In this document: positions 1 to 8,366 of the stretch, piece by piece
Numbering within the stretch: position 1 is the first letter of the stretch
Layout of the letters: every line of letters starts with the position of its first letter
DNA from: Candidatus Gastranaerophilales bacterium
GTDB taxonomy: Bacteria; Cyanobacteriota; Vampirovibrionia; Gastranaerophilales; Gastranaerophilaceae
Assembly (NCBI GenBank): GCA_900768915.1
Contig: CAAGEQ010000015.1
Coordinates: 1 to 22,198, forward strand
Direction of reading: 5' to 3'
Length of the DNA: 22,198 bases
The notes under the pieces: generated by a model
Databases searched by the model: none
The model's input: the letters and a program-made list of their open reading frames with translations, nothing else
What the model was told of the DNA's origin: nothing
Position numbers and translations under genes: made by a program

Positions 1-249
1 GAGCGACTGCACTCTGCCGAATAAAACAATTAAGTATTGTTTTATGAGAGGTAAGTGAAACAATAATTCAAGAGGATTTCGGAATCTAATACGGAAGAGA
101 TGCTGAAATAAATTCAGCATGACTATTAAATAACATTTTTATTTTATTACTTTTTACTGAATTACTTCGTCACTCCGCTCCACGTAATGACGTTATTTAA
201 TAAGTAATACGTACAATTCACTTTGTATTCAAAGAAACAAACTACTATT
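1..249. repeat. Intergenic repeat-rich region with three inverted repeats
   Basis: No gene is supported here. Three inverted repeats are visible. The first has 10-bp perfect arms, ATAAAACAAT at 21-30 and its complement at 36-45. The second has 8-bp perfect arms, ATGCTGAA at 100-107 and TTCAGCAT at 113-120, around a 5-base loop. The third is ATTACTTCGT...ACGTAAT at 161-187, a stem with a small bulge around a GC-richer loop. Read on the minus strand the second and third both begin with GTCAT, which resembles the short dispersed palindromic elements (GTCATGCTGAA... and GTCATTGCGAGCG... types) known from many bacterial genomes. GC content looks higher than in the neighbouring genes. The first 24 bases could also be the tail of a plus-strand frame ending in TAA at 22-24, but this is too short to call. 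Confidence 0.5.
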
Positions 250-3222
250 CTAAATAGCAGACAATGTGAAGATTTCGTAGATTTCTTCGTCTGAAAGTTC
301 TGTAATAATCTTTTCACCTTCAAATACTGCCAAATCAGCCAATTCTTTTTTAGACTTCAACATCTCATCAATCTTTTCTTCAAAAGTACCTAACGTAATC
401 ATTCTATGAACCATTACGTTATTAGTTTGACCAATTCTGTACGTTCTATCTGTTGCCTGTTCTTCTACTGCCGGATTCCACCACAAATCATAGTGAATAA
501 CGTTTGTAGCCTTTGTAAGGTTCAAACCTGTACCACCGGCTTTCAATGACAATACCATTACGTGATTATCATCCTTTGTTTGGAAGTCTTCAATAAGTTT
601 TTCTCTCTGTCCAACAGTCAACGAACCATGGAAGAACAATGGTGTTTCATTAAATTCATCTGATAATATCTGAGTTAAAATATCACCCATTTCTTTATAT
701 TGAGTAAAGATAAGTGTTTTTTCATTATTATCAAGAATAGAACCAACCAAATCAACACATTTTTCCATCTTACCAGACATTTCTTTTGTCATTTCGCCTG
801 CTTTCAAGAATTGATATGGGTGATTACAAATTTGTTTCAATGACGTAATCAACTTAAAGATATTACCACGTCTATTTACACCAGACACTCCACTAATCTT
901 AGACATCATATCATTCAATGTCTTTTCATAAAGCATAGTTTGTGCCTTAGTTAAGTAACAGTAATCATTGATAACAACCTTATCAGGCAAGTCTGAAATT
1001 ACTGACTTATCAGTTTTCAAACGTCTTAAAACAAATGGAGATACTGACATCTTAAGTTTTGCAGCCCTAGATTTTTCTTTAAATCTCTCAATAGGAATAG
1101 CATAACTCTTTTGGAACTCTTTCAATGAACCCAAATATCCAGTATTGATAAAATCAAATATACTCCACAACTCTGTTAATCTATTTTCAACAGGAGTACC
1201 TGTCATTGCAATCTTGATATCAGATTTCAATATTTTGATAGACATTGTTTGAGCAGTATCAGGATTTTTGATATTTTGTGCTTCATCAACAACAATCATA
1301 CCCCAAGTATGCTTTTTCATTTCTTCAATATCTATACGCATAATTGCATACGTTGTAAGAATAACATCAAGTTTCAAATCTAATTTTCTATCCAAACCAT
1401 GATATTTACCAACTTTCAAGTTTGGAGCAAACATTTGGAACTCTTTCATCCAGTTACCCATCAAAGTTGTTGGACAAATTACCAATGCAGGACTTTTTAA
1501 TTTGTTTTCTTCTTTCAATTTCAAAATCAAACTAATAACCTGAATAGTTTTACCAAGCCCCATATCATCAGCCATACAACAACCAAAACCTTTTGATACG
1601 TTTGTCCATAACCATTTTAAACCAGTTTGTTGATAAACCCTCAAAGTACCTTGCAAATCTTTTGGAGGGTCAACTTCAACAGCCTTTGCAAAATCTTTGA
1701 TTACATTTGCATACGCTTCATCATAATTAAAATCATATTCTTGCAATCTACCTGACATAGAAGCATGCAACAACTGTAATCTAGTCATCTTCTTATGGTC
1801 TGCATTAAGAATTTGTTCTGATAATTTTTTACCTTCTTCTTTATCAACAAGAACATACATATCCTTGTATTTGATTAAACCGTTGTTATGTTCAACCAAA
1901 TCATTAAATTCTGCTAACGATAATTTTTCATCACCAATAGAAACTTCGTAATTAAACTCTAATATATCATCTAATGAAATCTTACTTGAAGAAACTGTAT
2001 TGAAAATATCCATCAAATCACCAGAACGAGATGCCTTAACCTTAGCATTAATAGATGCTCTAGGAATAATAATATTATTCAATTCGTCTGGTAAAATAAC
2101 CTCAATTTGAGCCTTTTGCAAATAATAAGATGTTTGAGCAATAATCTTATACACTTCAGCCAAATTCAATTTTAAAGATAAATTTTCTTCATCTTCAAAC
2201 AATTTTTCTAATTCTGGCATATAACGATTTGCAAAATTCAATTGTTTTTCAACAATCTTCGCAATATCAGCAGATTCAGCATTCCAAACTTTTTCTGTCT
2301 TATATAATTCATCAATTAAAACAGATTCATTCAATTTTCTATTCTTAATATAAATTTTTAATTCAAAATTGTCATCATCACATTTATTTATCTTGAAATA
2401 TGGAATTACATCATATTTACCTAAATATAATTCATCAAACCATTGGTCAAAATTTTCAGCCAAATCTTTACCTTTTAACAATGATTTTTGCTCTAAATCC
2501 TTGATTAAATAATTTCCTGATTTAACATCTTTAAATCTATAACTTTTTATACTCAAAAATTTGTAAACAATATAATTCAAATAATCATGAACAAAATCAT
2601 TTACAAATTTCTTTGGTTTTTCACCTTTGATAAACAAATTTTCTGGAATATTAGTTTCTAAATCATTGATAATTCTAGCAATTTTTTGGTTCGAAATAAT
2701 TGGTTCATAAACAATTCTAAAGAAATTACCTTTTCTTTTAACTGTTGGAATAAAATACAACTTTTCAACCAACTTCATAACAAACTGAGTAAGTTTATTA
2801 AAATAAGCAAACGTTTGAGTTAAAGAACTAAAATCAACGATTTCGCCAAACCCGCCAAAATAATCCAATACCAAATCTAAAGGCATAATATAACCAATTT
2901 CACCATTAACTTCTTTTGAAGAAAATCTAAACATTGAACCTTTAGATTTTAAATAATATTGAAAATTATTCGTAGGTGTAACAAAAAACGAAAGTTTATC
3001 ATTTTCATTTATCAAAAAGAAATCTGTATTTCTAACAGGAGCATTTGGACTTAAAAATATTCCCTCAAACTCATCTTCTACCAGTTGATAAATCAAACTT
3101 AATGTATATCTAAAATCCTTGTTTTTAAATCCATTTGGATTTTCACTTAAATTAAAGAACAATTCATCAACATTATTCTTTTTAAAAGATAAATCAATAT
3201 CTAATGCTTTCGTTTCTGTCAA
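250..3222 (-). CDS. SNF2-family DEAD/DEAH-box helicase
   Basis: A 990-residue SNF2/HepA-type ATPase that would translocate on nucleic acid and remodel protein-DNA or protein-RNA complexes. The C-terminal half carries the full helicase set: motif I DDMGLGKT near residue 550, motif II DEAQ near 646, motif III MTGTPVENR, and the C-terminal lobe ending in ATDRTYRIGQ near 925. A segment near residues 415-465 (LDDILEFNYEVSIGDEKLS) resembles the SNF2-associated DUF3670 domain. The first 400 residues match nothing I recognise. The start is a TTG with AGTAGG nine bases upstream. An ATG at 3230 is in another frame and reads only ATG AAA ATT TGA. It begins 22 bases after the gpmI stop, so it is probably co-transcribed with gpmI. 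Its cellular role cannot be told from sequence. Confidence 0.93.
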   Translation of the reverse strand: MTETKALDIDLSFKKNNVDELFFNLSENPNGFKNKDFRYTLSLIYQLVEDEFEGIFLSPNAPVRNTDFFLINENDKLSFFVTPTNNFQYYLKSKGSMFRFSSKEVNGEIGYIMPLDLVLDYFGGFGEIVDFSSLTQTFAYFNKLTQFVMKLVEKLYFIPTVKRKGNFFRIVYEPIISNQKIARIINDLETNIPENLFIKGEKPKKFVNDFVHDYLNYIVYKFLSIKSYRFKDVKSGNYLIKDLEQKSLLKGKDLAENFDQWFDELYLGKYDVIPYFKINKCDDDNFELKIYIKNRKLNESVLIDELYKTEKVWNAESADIAKIVEKQLNFANRYMPELEKLFEDEENLSLKLNLAEVYKIIAQTSYYLQKAQIEVILPDELNNIIIPRASINAKVKASRSGDLMDIFNTVSSSKISLDDILEFNYEVSIGDEKLSLAEFNDLVEHNNGLIKYKDMYVLVDKEEGKKLSEQILNADHKKMTRLQLLHASMSGRLQEYDFNYDEAYANVIKDFAKAVEVDPPKDLQGTLRVYQQTGLKWLWTNVSKGFGCCMADDMGLGKTIQVISLILKLKEENKLKSPALVICPTTLMGNWMKEFQMFAPNLKVGKYHGLDRKLDLKLDVILTTYAIMRIDIEEMKKHTWGMIVVDEAQNIKNPDTAQTMSIKILKSDIKIAMTGTPVENRLTELWSIFDFINTGYLGSLKEFQKSYAIPIERFKEKSRAAKLKMSVSPFVLRRLKTDKSVISDLPDKVVINDYCYLTKAQTMLYEKTLNDMMSKISGVSGVNRRGNIFKLITSLKQICNHPYQFLKAGEMTKEMSGKMEKCVDLVGSILDNNEKTLIFTQYKEMGDILTQILSDEFNETPLFFHGSLTVGQREKLIEDFQTKDDNHVMVLSLKAGGTGLNLTKATNVIHYDLWWNPAVEEQATDRTYRIGQTNNVMVHRMITLGTFEEKIDEMLKSKKELADLAVFEGEKIITELSDEEIYEIFTLSAI

Positions 3223-3244
3223 ATTTTCATACCTACTACTATGT

Positions 3245-4786
3245 CTATACTTTAACTGGTTCTTTAATCAATGAATCGCAATCCATTTCTGCAGGTTTTT
3301 TAATACCCATCAATTCAAGAACTGTTGGAGCAACATTACATAATGCACCATCATTCTTTAATGAAATGCCTTTTGGTCCATTGATAATAACAAATGGAAC
3401 TTCATTTGTTGTATGTGCAGTTTGTGGTTTGCCAGTACTTTCATCAACCATAACTTCAGCGTTACCATGGTCTGCTGTTAATATCATAGTGATACCGTTT
3501 GCTTTACAAGCATCAGCAATCTTACCAACACATTCATCAACAACATGACAAGCCTTTTCTGCTGCTTCTATAACTCCGGTATGACCAACCATATCAGGGT
3601 TAGCGAAGTTAACTAAAATAAATCCATATTTAGAATCATCTATTGCAGACAGTACGTTATCACAAACTTCGTAAGCACTCATTTCAGGTTGTAAATCATA
3701 AGTAGCAACTTTTGGAGATGCAACCAATTTACGAGTTTCGTGAGGTTGTGGTTCATCAATACCACCGTTAAAGAAGAATGTAACGTGTGCATATTTTTCA
3801 GTTTCAGCAGTTCTAAATTGATTTACACCATTTGCCTCTAAAACATCGCCTAAAATGTTAACAAGTTTTTCTTTTGGGAATGCTACAGGGAATGTAAATG
3901 TAGCTTCATAACTTGTCATTGTTGTATATAAAATATTTTTTAATACTTTCTTTCTTTCAAAACCATCGAAATCAGCAAAGTTAATTGCCTTAGTAATTTC
4001 TCTTGCTCTATCAGGTCTGTAATTAAAGAAAATAATTGCATCATTATCGTGAATACGAGATTCTTCACCACCAATAACTGTTGGTAATACGAATTCATCT
4101 GTTACTTTATTTTCATAAGATTTTTTAACACCTTCGATAGCAGAAGATGCTTTTTCACCTTCACCTAACAATAAGCAGTTATAACCTTTTTCAACTCTAT
4201 CCCAACGGTTATCTCTATCCATAATGTAATAACGACCACAGATAGACGCAACAGGTGGTAAATTATATTTCTTCAACTCATCTTCAACTACTTGCAAATA
4301 AGTACAAGCACTTGCTGGTGGAGTATCTCTACCATCTAAGAATGCGTGTACATAAACCTTTGTCAAACCATTATCAGCAGCCATTTTAATCAATGCTAAT
4401 AAATGGTCTAATGATGAATGCACACCACCAGTTGAAACTAAACCATACAAATGTAATGATGAATTATTCTTTTTAGCATGTGCAATTGCATCTAAAAATC
4501 TAGGATTTTTAAAGAATGAACCATCTTTAATCGAACGATTAATCTTTGATAAATCTTGGTGAACAACTCTACCAGCACCCAAATTCAAGTGACCTACTTC
4601 TGAGTTACCCATTTGACCTTCTGGTAAACCTACATATTGTCCATCTGCATGGATTCTTGTTGAAACTTCTTCATTTATCAACTTCGGTACATTAACCGGA
4701 TGTGATAATTTTGTAGCATCATATTTTTCTGAACCAGTGCTGATTCCCCAGCCGTCCATTATACATAATAAAACTCGTTTTCCCAT
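3245..4786 (-). CDS. gpmI: 2,3-bisphosphoglycerate-independent phosphoglycerate mutase
   Basis: Interconverts 3- and 2-phosphoglycerate in glycolysis and gluconeogenesis using two Mn ions and a phosphoserine intermediate; cytosolic. The protein is 513 residues, normal for the family. The N-terminal metal-binding motif MDGWG has its Asp at residue 11, the catalytic Ser is residue 62 in GQMGNSEVGH, the DGRDTPP motif lies in the transferase domain, and the C-terminal phosphatase-type metal site is TADHGNAE. The start is the ATG at 4786, preceded by AAGGGG eight bases upstream; the open frame extends 12 codons further but those lack family similarity. It is the first gene of a probable two-gene operon with the SNF2 helicase, served by the promoter at 4813-4841. 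Confidence 0.97.
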   Translation of the reverse strand: MGKRVLLCIMDGWGISTGSEKYDATKLSHPVNVPKLINEEVSTRIHADGQYVGLPEGQMGNSEVGHLNLGAGRVVHQDLSKINRSIKDGSFFKNPRFLDAIAHAKKNNSSLHLYGLVSTGGVHSSLDHLLALIKMAADNGLTKVYVHAFLDGRDTPPASACTYLQVVEDELKKYNLPPVASICGRYYIMDRDNRWDRVEKGYNCLLLGEGEKASSAIEGVKKSYENKVTDEFVLPTVIGGEESRIHDNDAIIFFNYRPDRAREITKAINFADFDGFERKKVLKNILYTTMTSYEATFTFPVAFPKEKLVNILGDVLEANGVNQFRTAETEKYAHVTFFFNGGIDEPQPHETRKLVASPKVATYDLQPEMSAYEVCDNVLSAIDDSKYGFILVNFANPDMVGHTGVIEAAEKACHVVDECVGKIADACKANGITMILTADHGNAEVMVDESTGKPQTAHTTNEVPFVIINGPKGISLKNDGALCNVAPTVLELMGIKKPAEMDCDSLIKEPVKV

Positions 4787-4812
4787 AATTATTACCCCTT
4801 TTTGTTGGTAAT

Positions 4813-4841
4813 ATTTTATCAAAGAGATACTCGTTTTTCAA
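4813..4841 (-). promoter_or_regulatory. Sigma-70-type promoter for gpmI
   Basis: On the minus strand TTGAAA (complement at 4836-4841) and TAAAAT (complement at 4813-4818) are separated by exactly 17 bases. Each hexamer matches the consensus at five of six positions. The predicted start of transcription is about 20 bases before the gpmI ATG at 4786, leaving room for its ribosome binding site. Confidence 0.65.
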
Positions 4842-4863
4842 TAGTTTTATGCTACAAACACAT

Positions 4864-7800
4864 CTATGATAAATTTCCACCCATATTAGAAGTCATAGAC
4901 GATTGATTACTTACATCATTCAAAGAATATCCGTTATACAACATAAACAAACTCAACATATCACGTTTAGATTGTTTATCAATAACTTCCCAAGCAGTTT
5001 GATAATTATTAGCAGTCAAGAATGTTGCAATATTTTGATATATTTGTCCAATATTTGATGTTGTTTCAGAATTTGTATAATCAAACGCTGTTGTAATATC
5101 TTTACCATTCAAATTGATAGTTTCAATTTTTTGGTCATCACTATAAAAATCATCAATCCAAGCATAACCGAATTTTCCTTGTAAAGACTTCATTGCATCA
5201 CTTGCAGTCATTGAAGAACCTAATGAAGATGCCAAACCCTTTGCAATAGACATAAACTCATTTGAATCAACCATAAACAAATCAGTATAGAAATTATAAT
5301 CTGTATAAAGTGAACTCTTAACGTCAAATATGCATTTCAAATTTGTAATATCTGTATTGTTTATATTCAATACATCGTTACCACCCAAATCTTCTATATA
5401 TAAGCCTGAAGTCATATCTGTATTGTACGTATCATTACCCATTTCTGAATATACAGAAGAATAATCTACATCACCTGATGTTTTATCTTTTGATGACACT
5501 ATATTAAATTCATCATCACCATTTCCAAGATATACAAAATCATTACCACCACCATTTGTAATAACATCATTTTTATCAGTACCAATGATAATTTCATTCT
5601 TTTCAGTTCCATTAATTGTTCCACTATTATTAGAAATAACATCAATAGAACCATCTAAAGCCTTAATTGTAACTTTATTTTTCTTATTTGAAAAATCTTT
5701 TACGGTGATAACATTCATGCCATCTTCTATGTTATCTCTAACATCATCAGTACTTTTACCAATCTTTAAATCACTACCTTGTTTTACAATAAATGGATCT
5801 GCATCATAAGCAGTTGAAGAATACAACAATTCATTTAATGTTTTATTCTCAAATACAAAAGTATCATTAGAATTTGTTGAAGTTGTTATTTCTTTTTGTC
5901 CATTATATCCTTTTTTGAAATTCACGACATCATTACCACCATTCAAATTAACAGTTTCCAAGCCTGATGTTACAGTTATTTCATCATCAAAATTTGTACC
6001 ATTAAATACACCATTTTCAGATTTTATCTTAATACGAGCATCATCTACTCCATATTCATATTTTGATAAAACCCCACTATCATTTTGAGCATAAAATTCT
6101 TTAATATTTTCTGCATTAAAATAACCACTAACAGTATTTAATACAGTATCATTTGAACTAATAATTAAATCATCACCATCTTTAGATAAAACCATATCTG
6201 AAAAATTTTTATCATAATAAACATCATTATTATATGAATTTCCAATTGTAGTTGTATATGACGCAGACTTAAATATTCCTAATAATTGGTTTATCTCTGA
6301 TTTTTTACCTTTTTGTAAACACTCTACAACTGTTGAATATTTACCATTTGCTCTTAACCATTCACCAACATTTTTAGCAACATTCTGTATCCAAACAGTC
6401 ATATTTACATCTGTACTATTTGATTTTACAGATTCAATTGCACCAGAATCAAAATAATCATTCAATATTATAGAACCTGATAAACTCTCTGTTTTAATAA
6501 AATTCTTTATATTCTTATAATTAAATTGTTTTCTTTGAACAAAAATTAAATCAGAATCAGTTGACAAATTTGAGTCCTTATCAACATCAAATAACAAAAC
6601 AGCATCATCAATTGCACTATTTAGATTTAATGTATCACTACTTCCGCCATTATCTGTAATTTCAAGTTTTGTTTTTGTATTTAATGATACATTGTATTCA
6701 TTATCTTTTACACCATTTGCAATATATTTATCATTTGAGCCATTATAATTAAATTTTGTTTCACCATCTGCATAAATATAATTTGTTAATTTAGTATTTT
6801 TTGAACCTTTATATTCTTCGACATTATTTTCTAAAAATGCTATATTATTGCTTTTGCTAGAATAATTATCAACATCTTCTGCAGAATTTGTCACATGATA
6901 AGTTTTCTTACCTGATTTTATGTACAAATCTGCTGTATCATTACCACCAAATTCTTTATATTGAATAGAATTTGAGCCATCATCAGAAGTATAAATTAAA
7001 GTTTTGTTGTTTGAATCTTCTTGTACATCAAAATTTTCACCATCAAAATTTTTGATATTTAAAGTAACCTTTTTAGTAGAAGTTGCATCTACAACATCAT
7101 TACCATAATCACCTGAGAAATAAATAGTATCTGTACCACCATTCGTGTGGATTATATCATCACCTTTTCCTGCAACAATTTTATCATTACCACGACTTGC
7201 AGTTATTTCATCATTGTAACTTGTTCCATAAATATTTTTTCTACCAGAAATACTTACAACAATATCATCTCTAAATTTTTCCGATAACAAAACATCATTA
7301 AAAAATACATTTGCTCCAGTATTTTTAAAATACTTTTGGATAGTAACAGAATTAGTAGAATCACCTAAATATGTAATCACTAAATCATTACCAGATTTTG
7401 TATAACTTATATTTGAATCATTATAAGAAATATTTGAACCATCTTTTGTAAATGCTAAATTTAGATTTTCACCTTTTGTCAATTTAACAACATCTTTGCC
7501 AAATCCATTTGTAAAATCAAAGTTAATAGTATTGTTACCCTTACCACCAACAATTACATCATTATTTTTTGAACCAGTAATAACATCATTACCATAGCCG
7601 GCATTTATTGTTAAACCTTTATTATTTTTGCCATAAGTTATTTCAACATCTGATTTATCAATGATATCATTAAAAACAGTACCAGATACAACTCCTTTTT
7701 TATTCTGATTAAAAGTAATTCCATCTGTTGAAACTAAACCATTACCAATAATAGAATATTGTTTATCGTCTGCTAATCTTATATTCTTTATAGTAGATTT

Positions 7801-8070
7801 TGTTGAAGTACCATCAACATTAGAAAAATAATTATTAACAGTAATGGTTTGTGATTTACTAACTGTTATTATCAAATCCTTTGTATCAGCACTATGTTTA
7901 AACTCTAAATCACTAATATCATTAACATCTTTAAAGTATAAAATATCACTTCCACCACGTCTTGTATTAATAACAACATCACCAGATGTACTTTCAACTG
8001 TAACTATATCATTTTTCTTTGTTAAATTTGCACTATTATCTTTTACTACTACGTTATTATATTTAGCCAT
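4864..8070 (-). CDS. Large RTX / haemolysin-type calcium-binding repeat protein
   Basis: A 1068-residue acidic, Asn/Asp/Gly-rich protein without a signal peptide, as expected for type I (ABC) secretion; no secretion genes are in the window. RTX-like nonapeptide stretches occur near residues 160-181 (VIVGGKGNNTINF), 279-317 (RGNDKIVAGKGDDIIH), 690-716 (LNGGNDVVNF) and 820-880 (GGGNDFVYLGNGDDEF), many imperfect. Between them lie blocks such as ITVNNYF, VTIQKYF and ITVKDFS that resemble the haemolysin-type calcium-binding-related domain (HCBP_related). A helical module of about 42 residues appears twice, near 559-600 and 1007-1046. No protease, lipase or other catalytic motif is visible. The start is the ATG at 8070 with AGAGGT seven bases upstream. 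Calcium-dependent folding after export is family knowledge; adhesin, surface layer or toxin remain open. Confidence 0.85.
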   Translation of the reverse strand: MAKYNNVVVKDNSANLTKKNDIVTVESTSGDVVINTRRGGSDILYFKDVNDISDLEFKHSADTKDLIITVSKSQTITVNNYFSNVDGTSTKSTIKNIRLADDKQYSIIGNGLVSTDGITFNQNKKGVVSGTVFNDIIDKSDVEITYGKNNKGLTINAGYGNDVITGSKNNDVIVGGKGNNTINFDFTNGFGKDVVKLTKGENLNLAFTKDGSNISYNDSNISYTKSGNDLVITYLGDSTNSVTIQKYFKNTGANVFFNDVLLSEKFRDDIVVSISGRKNIYGTSYNDEITASRGNDKIVAGKGDDIIHTNGGTDTIYFSGDYGNDVVDATSTKKVTLNIKNFDGENFDVQEDSNNKTLIYTSDDGSNSIQYKEFGGNDTADLYIKSGKKTYHVTNSAEDVDNYSSKSNNIAFLENNVEEYKGSKNTKLTNYIYADGETKFNYNGSNDKYIANGVKDNEYNVSLNTKTKLEITDNGGSSDTLNLNSAIDDAVLLFDVDKDSNLSTDSDLIFVQRKQFNYKNIKNFIKTESLSGSIILNDYFDSGAIESVKSNSTDVNMTVWIQNVAKNVGEWLRANGKYSTVVECLQKGKKSEINQLLGIFKSASYTTTIGNSYNNDVYYDKNFSDMVLSKDGDDLIISSNDTVLNTVSGYFNAENIKEFYAQNDSGVLSKYEYGVDDARIKIKSENGVFNGTNFDDEITVTSGLETVNLNGGNDVVNFKKGYNGQKEITTSTNSNDTFVFENKTLNELLYSSTAYDADPFIVKQGSDLKIGKSTDDVRDNIEDGMNVITVKDFSNKKNKVTIKALDGSIDVISNNSGTINGTEKNEIIIGTDKNDVITNGGGNDFVYLGNGDDEFNIVSSKDKTSGDVDYSSVYSEMGNDTYNTDMTSGLYIEDLGGNDVLNINNTDITNLKCIFDVKSSLYTDYNFYTDLFMVDSNEFMSIAKGLASSLGSSMTASDAMKSLQGKFGYAWIDDFYSDDQKIETINLNGKDITTAFDYTNSETTSNIGQIYQNIATFLTANNYQTAWEVIDKQSKRDMLSLFMLYNGYSLNDVSNQSSMTSNMGGNLS

Positions 8071-8099
8071 ACACAATACCTCTATATTTCGACAAAAAA

Positions 8100-8127
8100 A
8101 TTATAACATTTCAAGAACTATGCTCAA
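8100..8127 (-). promoter_or_regulatory. Sigma-70-type promoter for the RTX gene
   Basis: On the minus strand TTGAGC (complement at 8122-8127) and a perfect TATAAT (complement at 8100-8105) are spaced by 16 bases. Transcription would begin about 22 bases before the ATG at 8070, with the AGAGGT ribosome binding site in the leader. Confidence 0.6.
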
Positions 8128-8160
8128 TAGAATATAAAGCAAAACATGCCTGAAACCATG

Positions 8161-8364
8161 TCATGACGTATTGTTTACATATCTTAATATTTTTGCCATG
8201 CTCAAAAAAATGGATAACATGGACATGTCAGAAACAAATCTCATAAGATTGTTTCTTTCCTCTCTAGTTATATAATCATTATTCTTTAATCTCTCGAACT
8301 CTTTCCATCTTCCTGAGAGATTAAGGAATTTTATTTTATTAGACCAACTTTTTTTGATATATAA
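8161..8364 (-). other. Orphan 67-codon open frame without a start codon
   Basis: The minus-strand frame is open from a TGA at 8365-8367 to a TGA at 8161-8163. Its translation has a protein-like look, with segments such as SGRWKEFERLKNNDYITREE and MRFVSDMSMLSIFLSMAK and a regular spacing of hydrophobic and charged residues. There is no ATG, GTG or TTG until the ATG at 8244, which would give only 27 residues and has GAGG 14 bases away. It may be a decayed gene remnant, a very short peptide gene, or chance. No family is recognised. Confidence 0.25.
8284..8326 (+). other. Inverted repeat upstream of the decarboxylase gene
   Basis: The arms TAATCTCTC (8287-8295) and GAGAGATTA (8315-8323) are perfect complements. 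With wobble pairs the stem extends to 13 bp (8284-8296 with 8314-8326) around a 17-base loop, and is followed by AATTTTATTTTATT. A second weaker hairpin lies at 8231-8255 and is followed by TTTCCTCTCT. The first could be a terminator or a leader structure ahead of the decarboxylase gene. It also overlaps the orphan frame on the other strand, so it may be part of a coding remnant. Confidence 0.35.
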
Positions 8365-8365
8365 T
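8360..8365 (+). promoter_or_regulatory. -10 box immediately before the decarboxylase start
   Basis: A perfect TATAAT ends seven bases before the ATG at 8373 and one base before the ATG at 8367. No Shine-Dalgarno precedes either ATG and no good -35 hexamer is visible. With normal spacing the transcript would begin at or next to the second ATG, giving a leaderless mRNA. Confidence 0.4.
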
Positions 8366-8366
8366 C

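Noticed and set aside
3204..3548. Plus-strand open frame of 114 codons over the gpmI and helicase ends
   Set aside because: It is antisense to the well-identified gpmI C-terminus, so a coding shadow.
5585..5809. Plus-strand open frame of 74 codons inside the RTX gene
   Set aside because: It is the complement of a low-complexity Asn/Asp-rich coding sequence and has no ribosome binding site or family similarity.
8150..8235. CATGTC/GACATG palindromes in the RTX-decarboxylase spacer as an operator
   Set aside because: The copies are short, irregularly spaced and differ in flanks, so they do not exceed chance.
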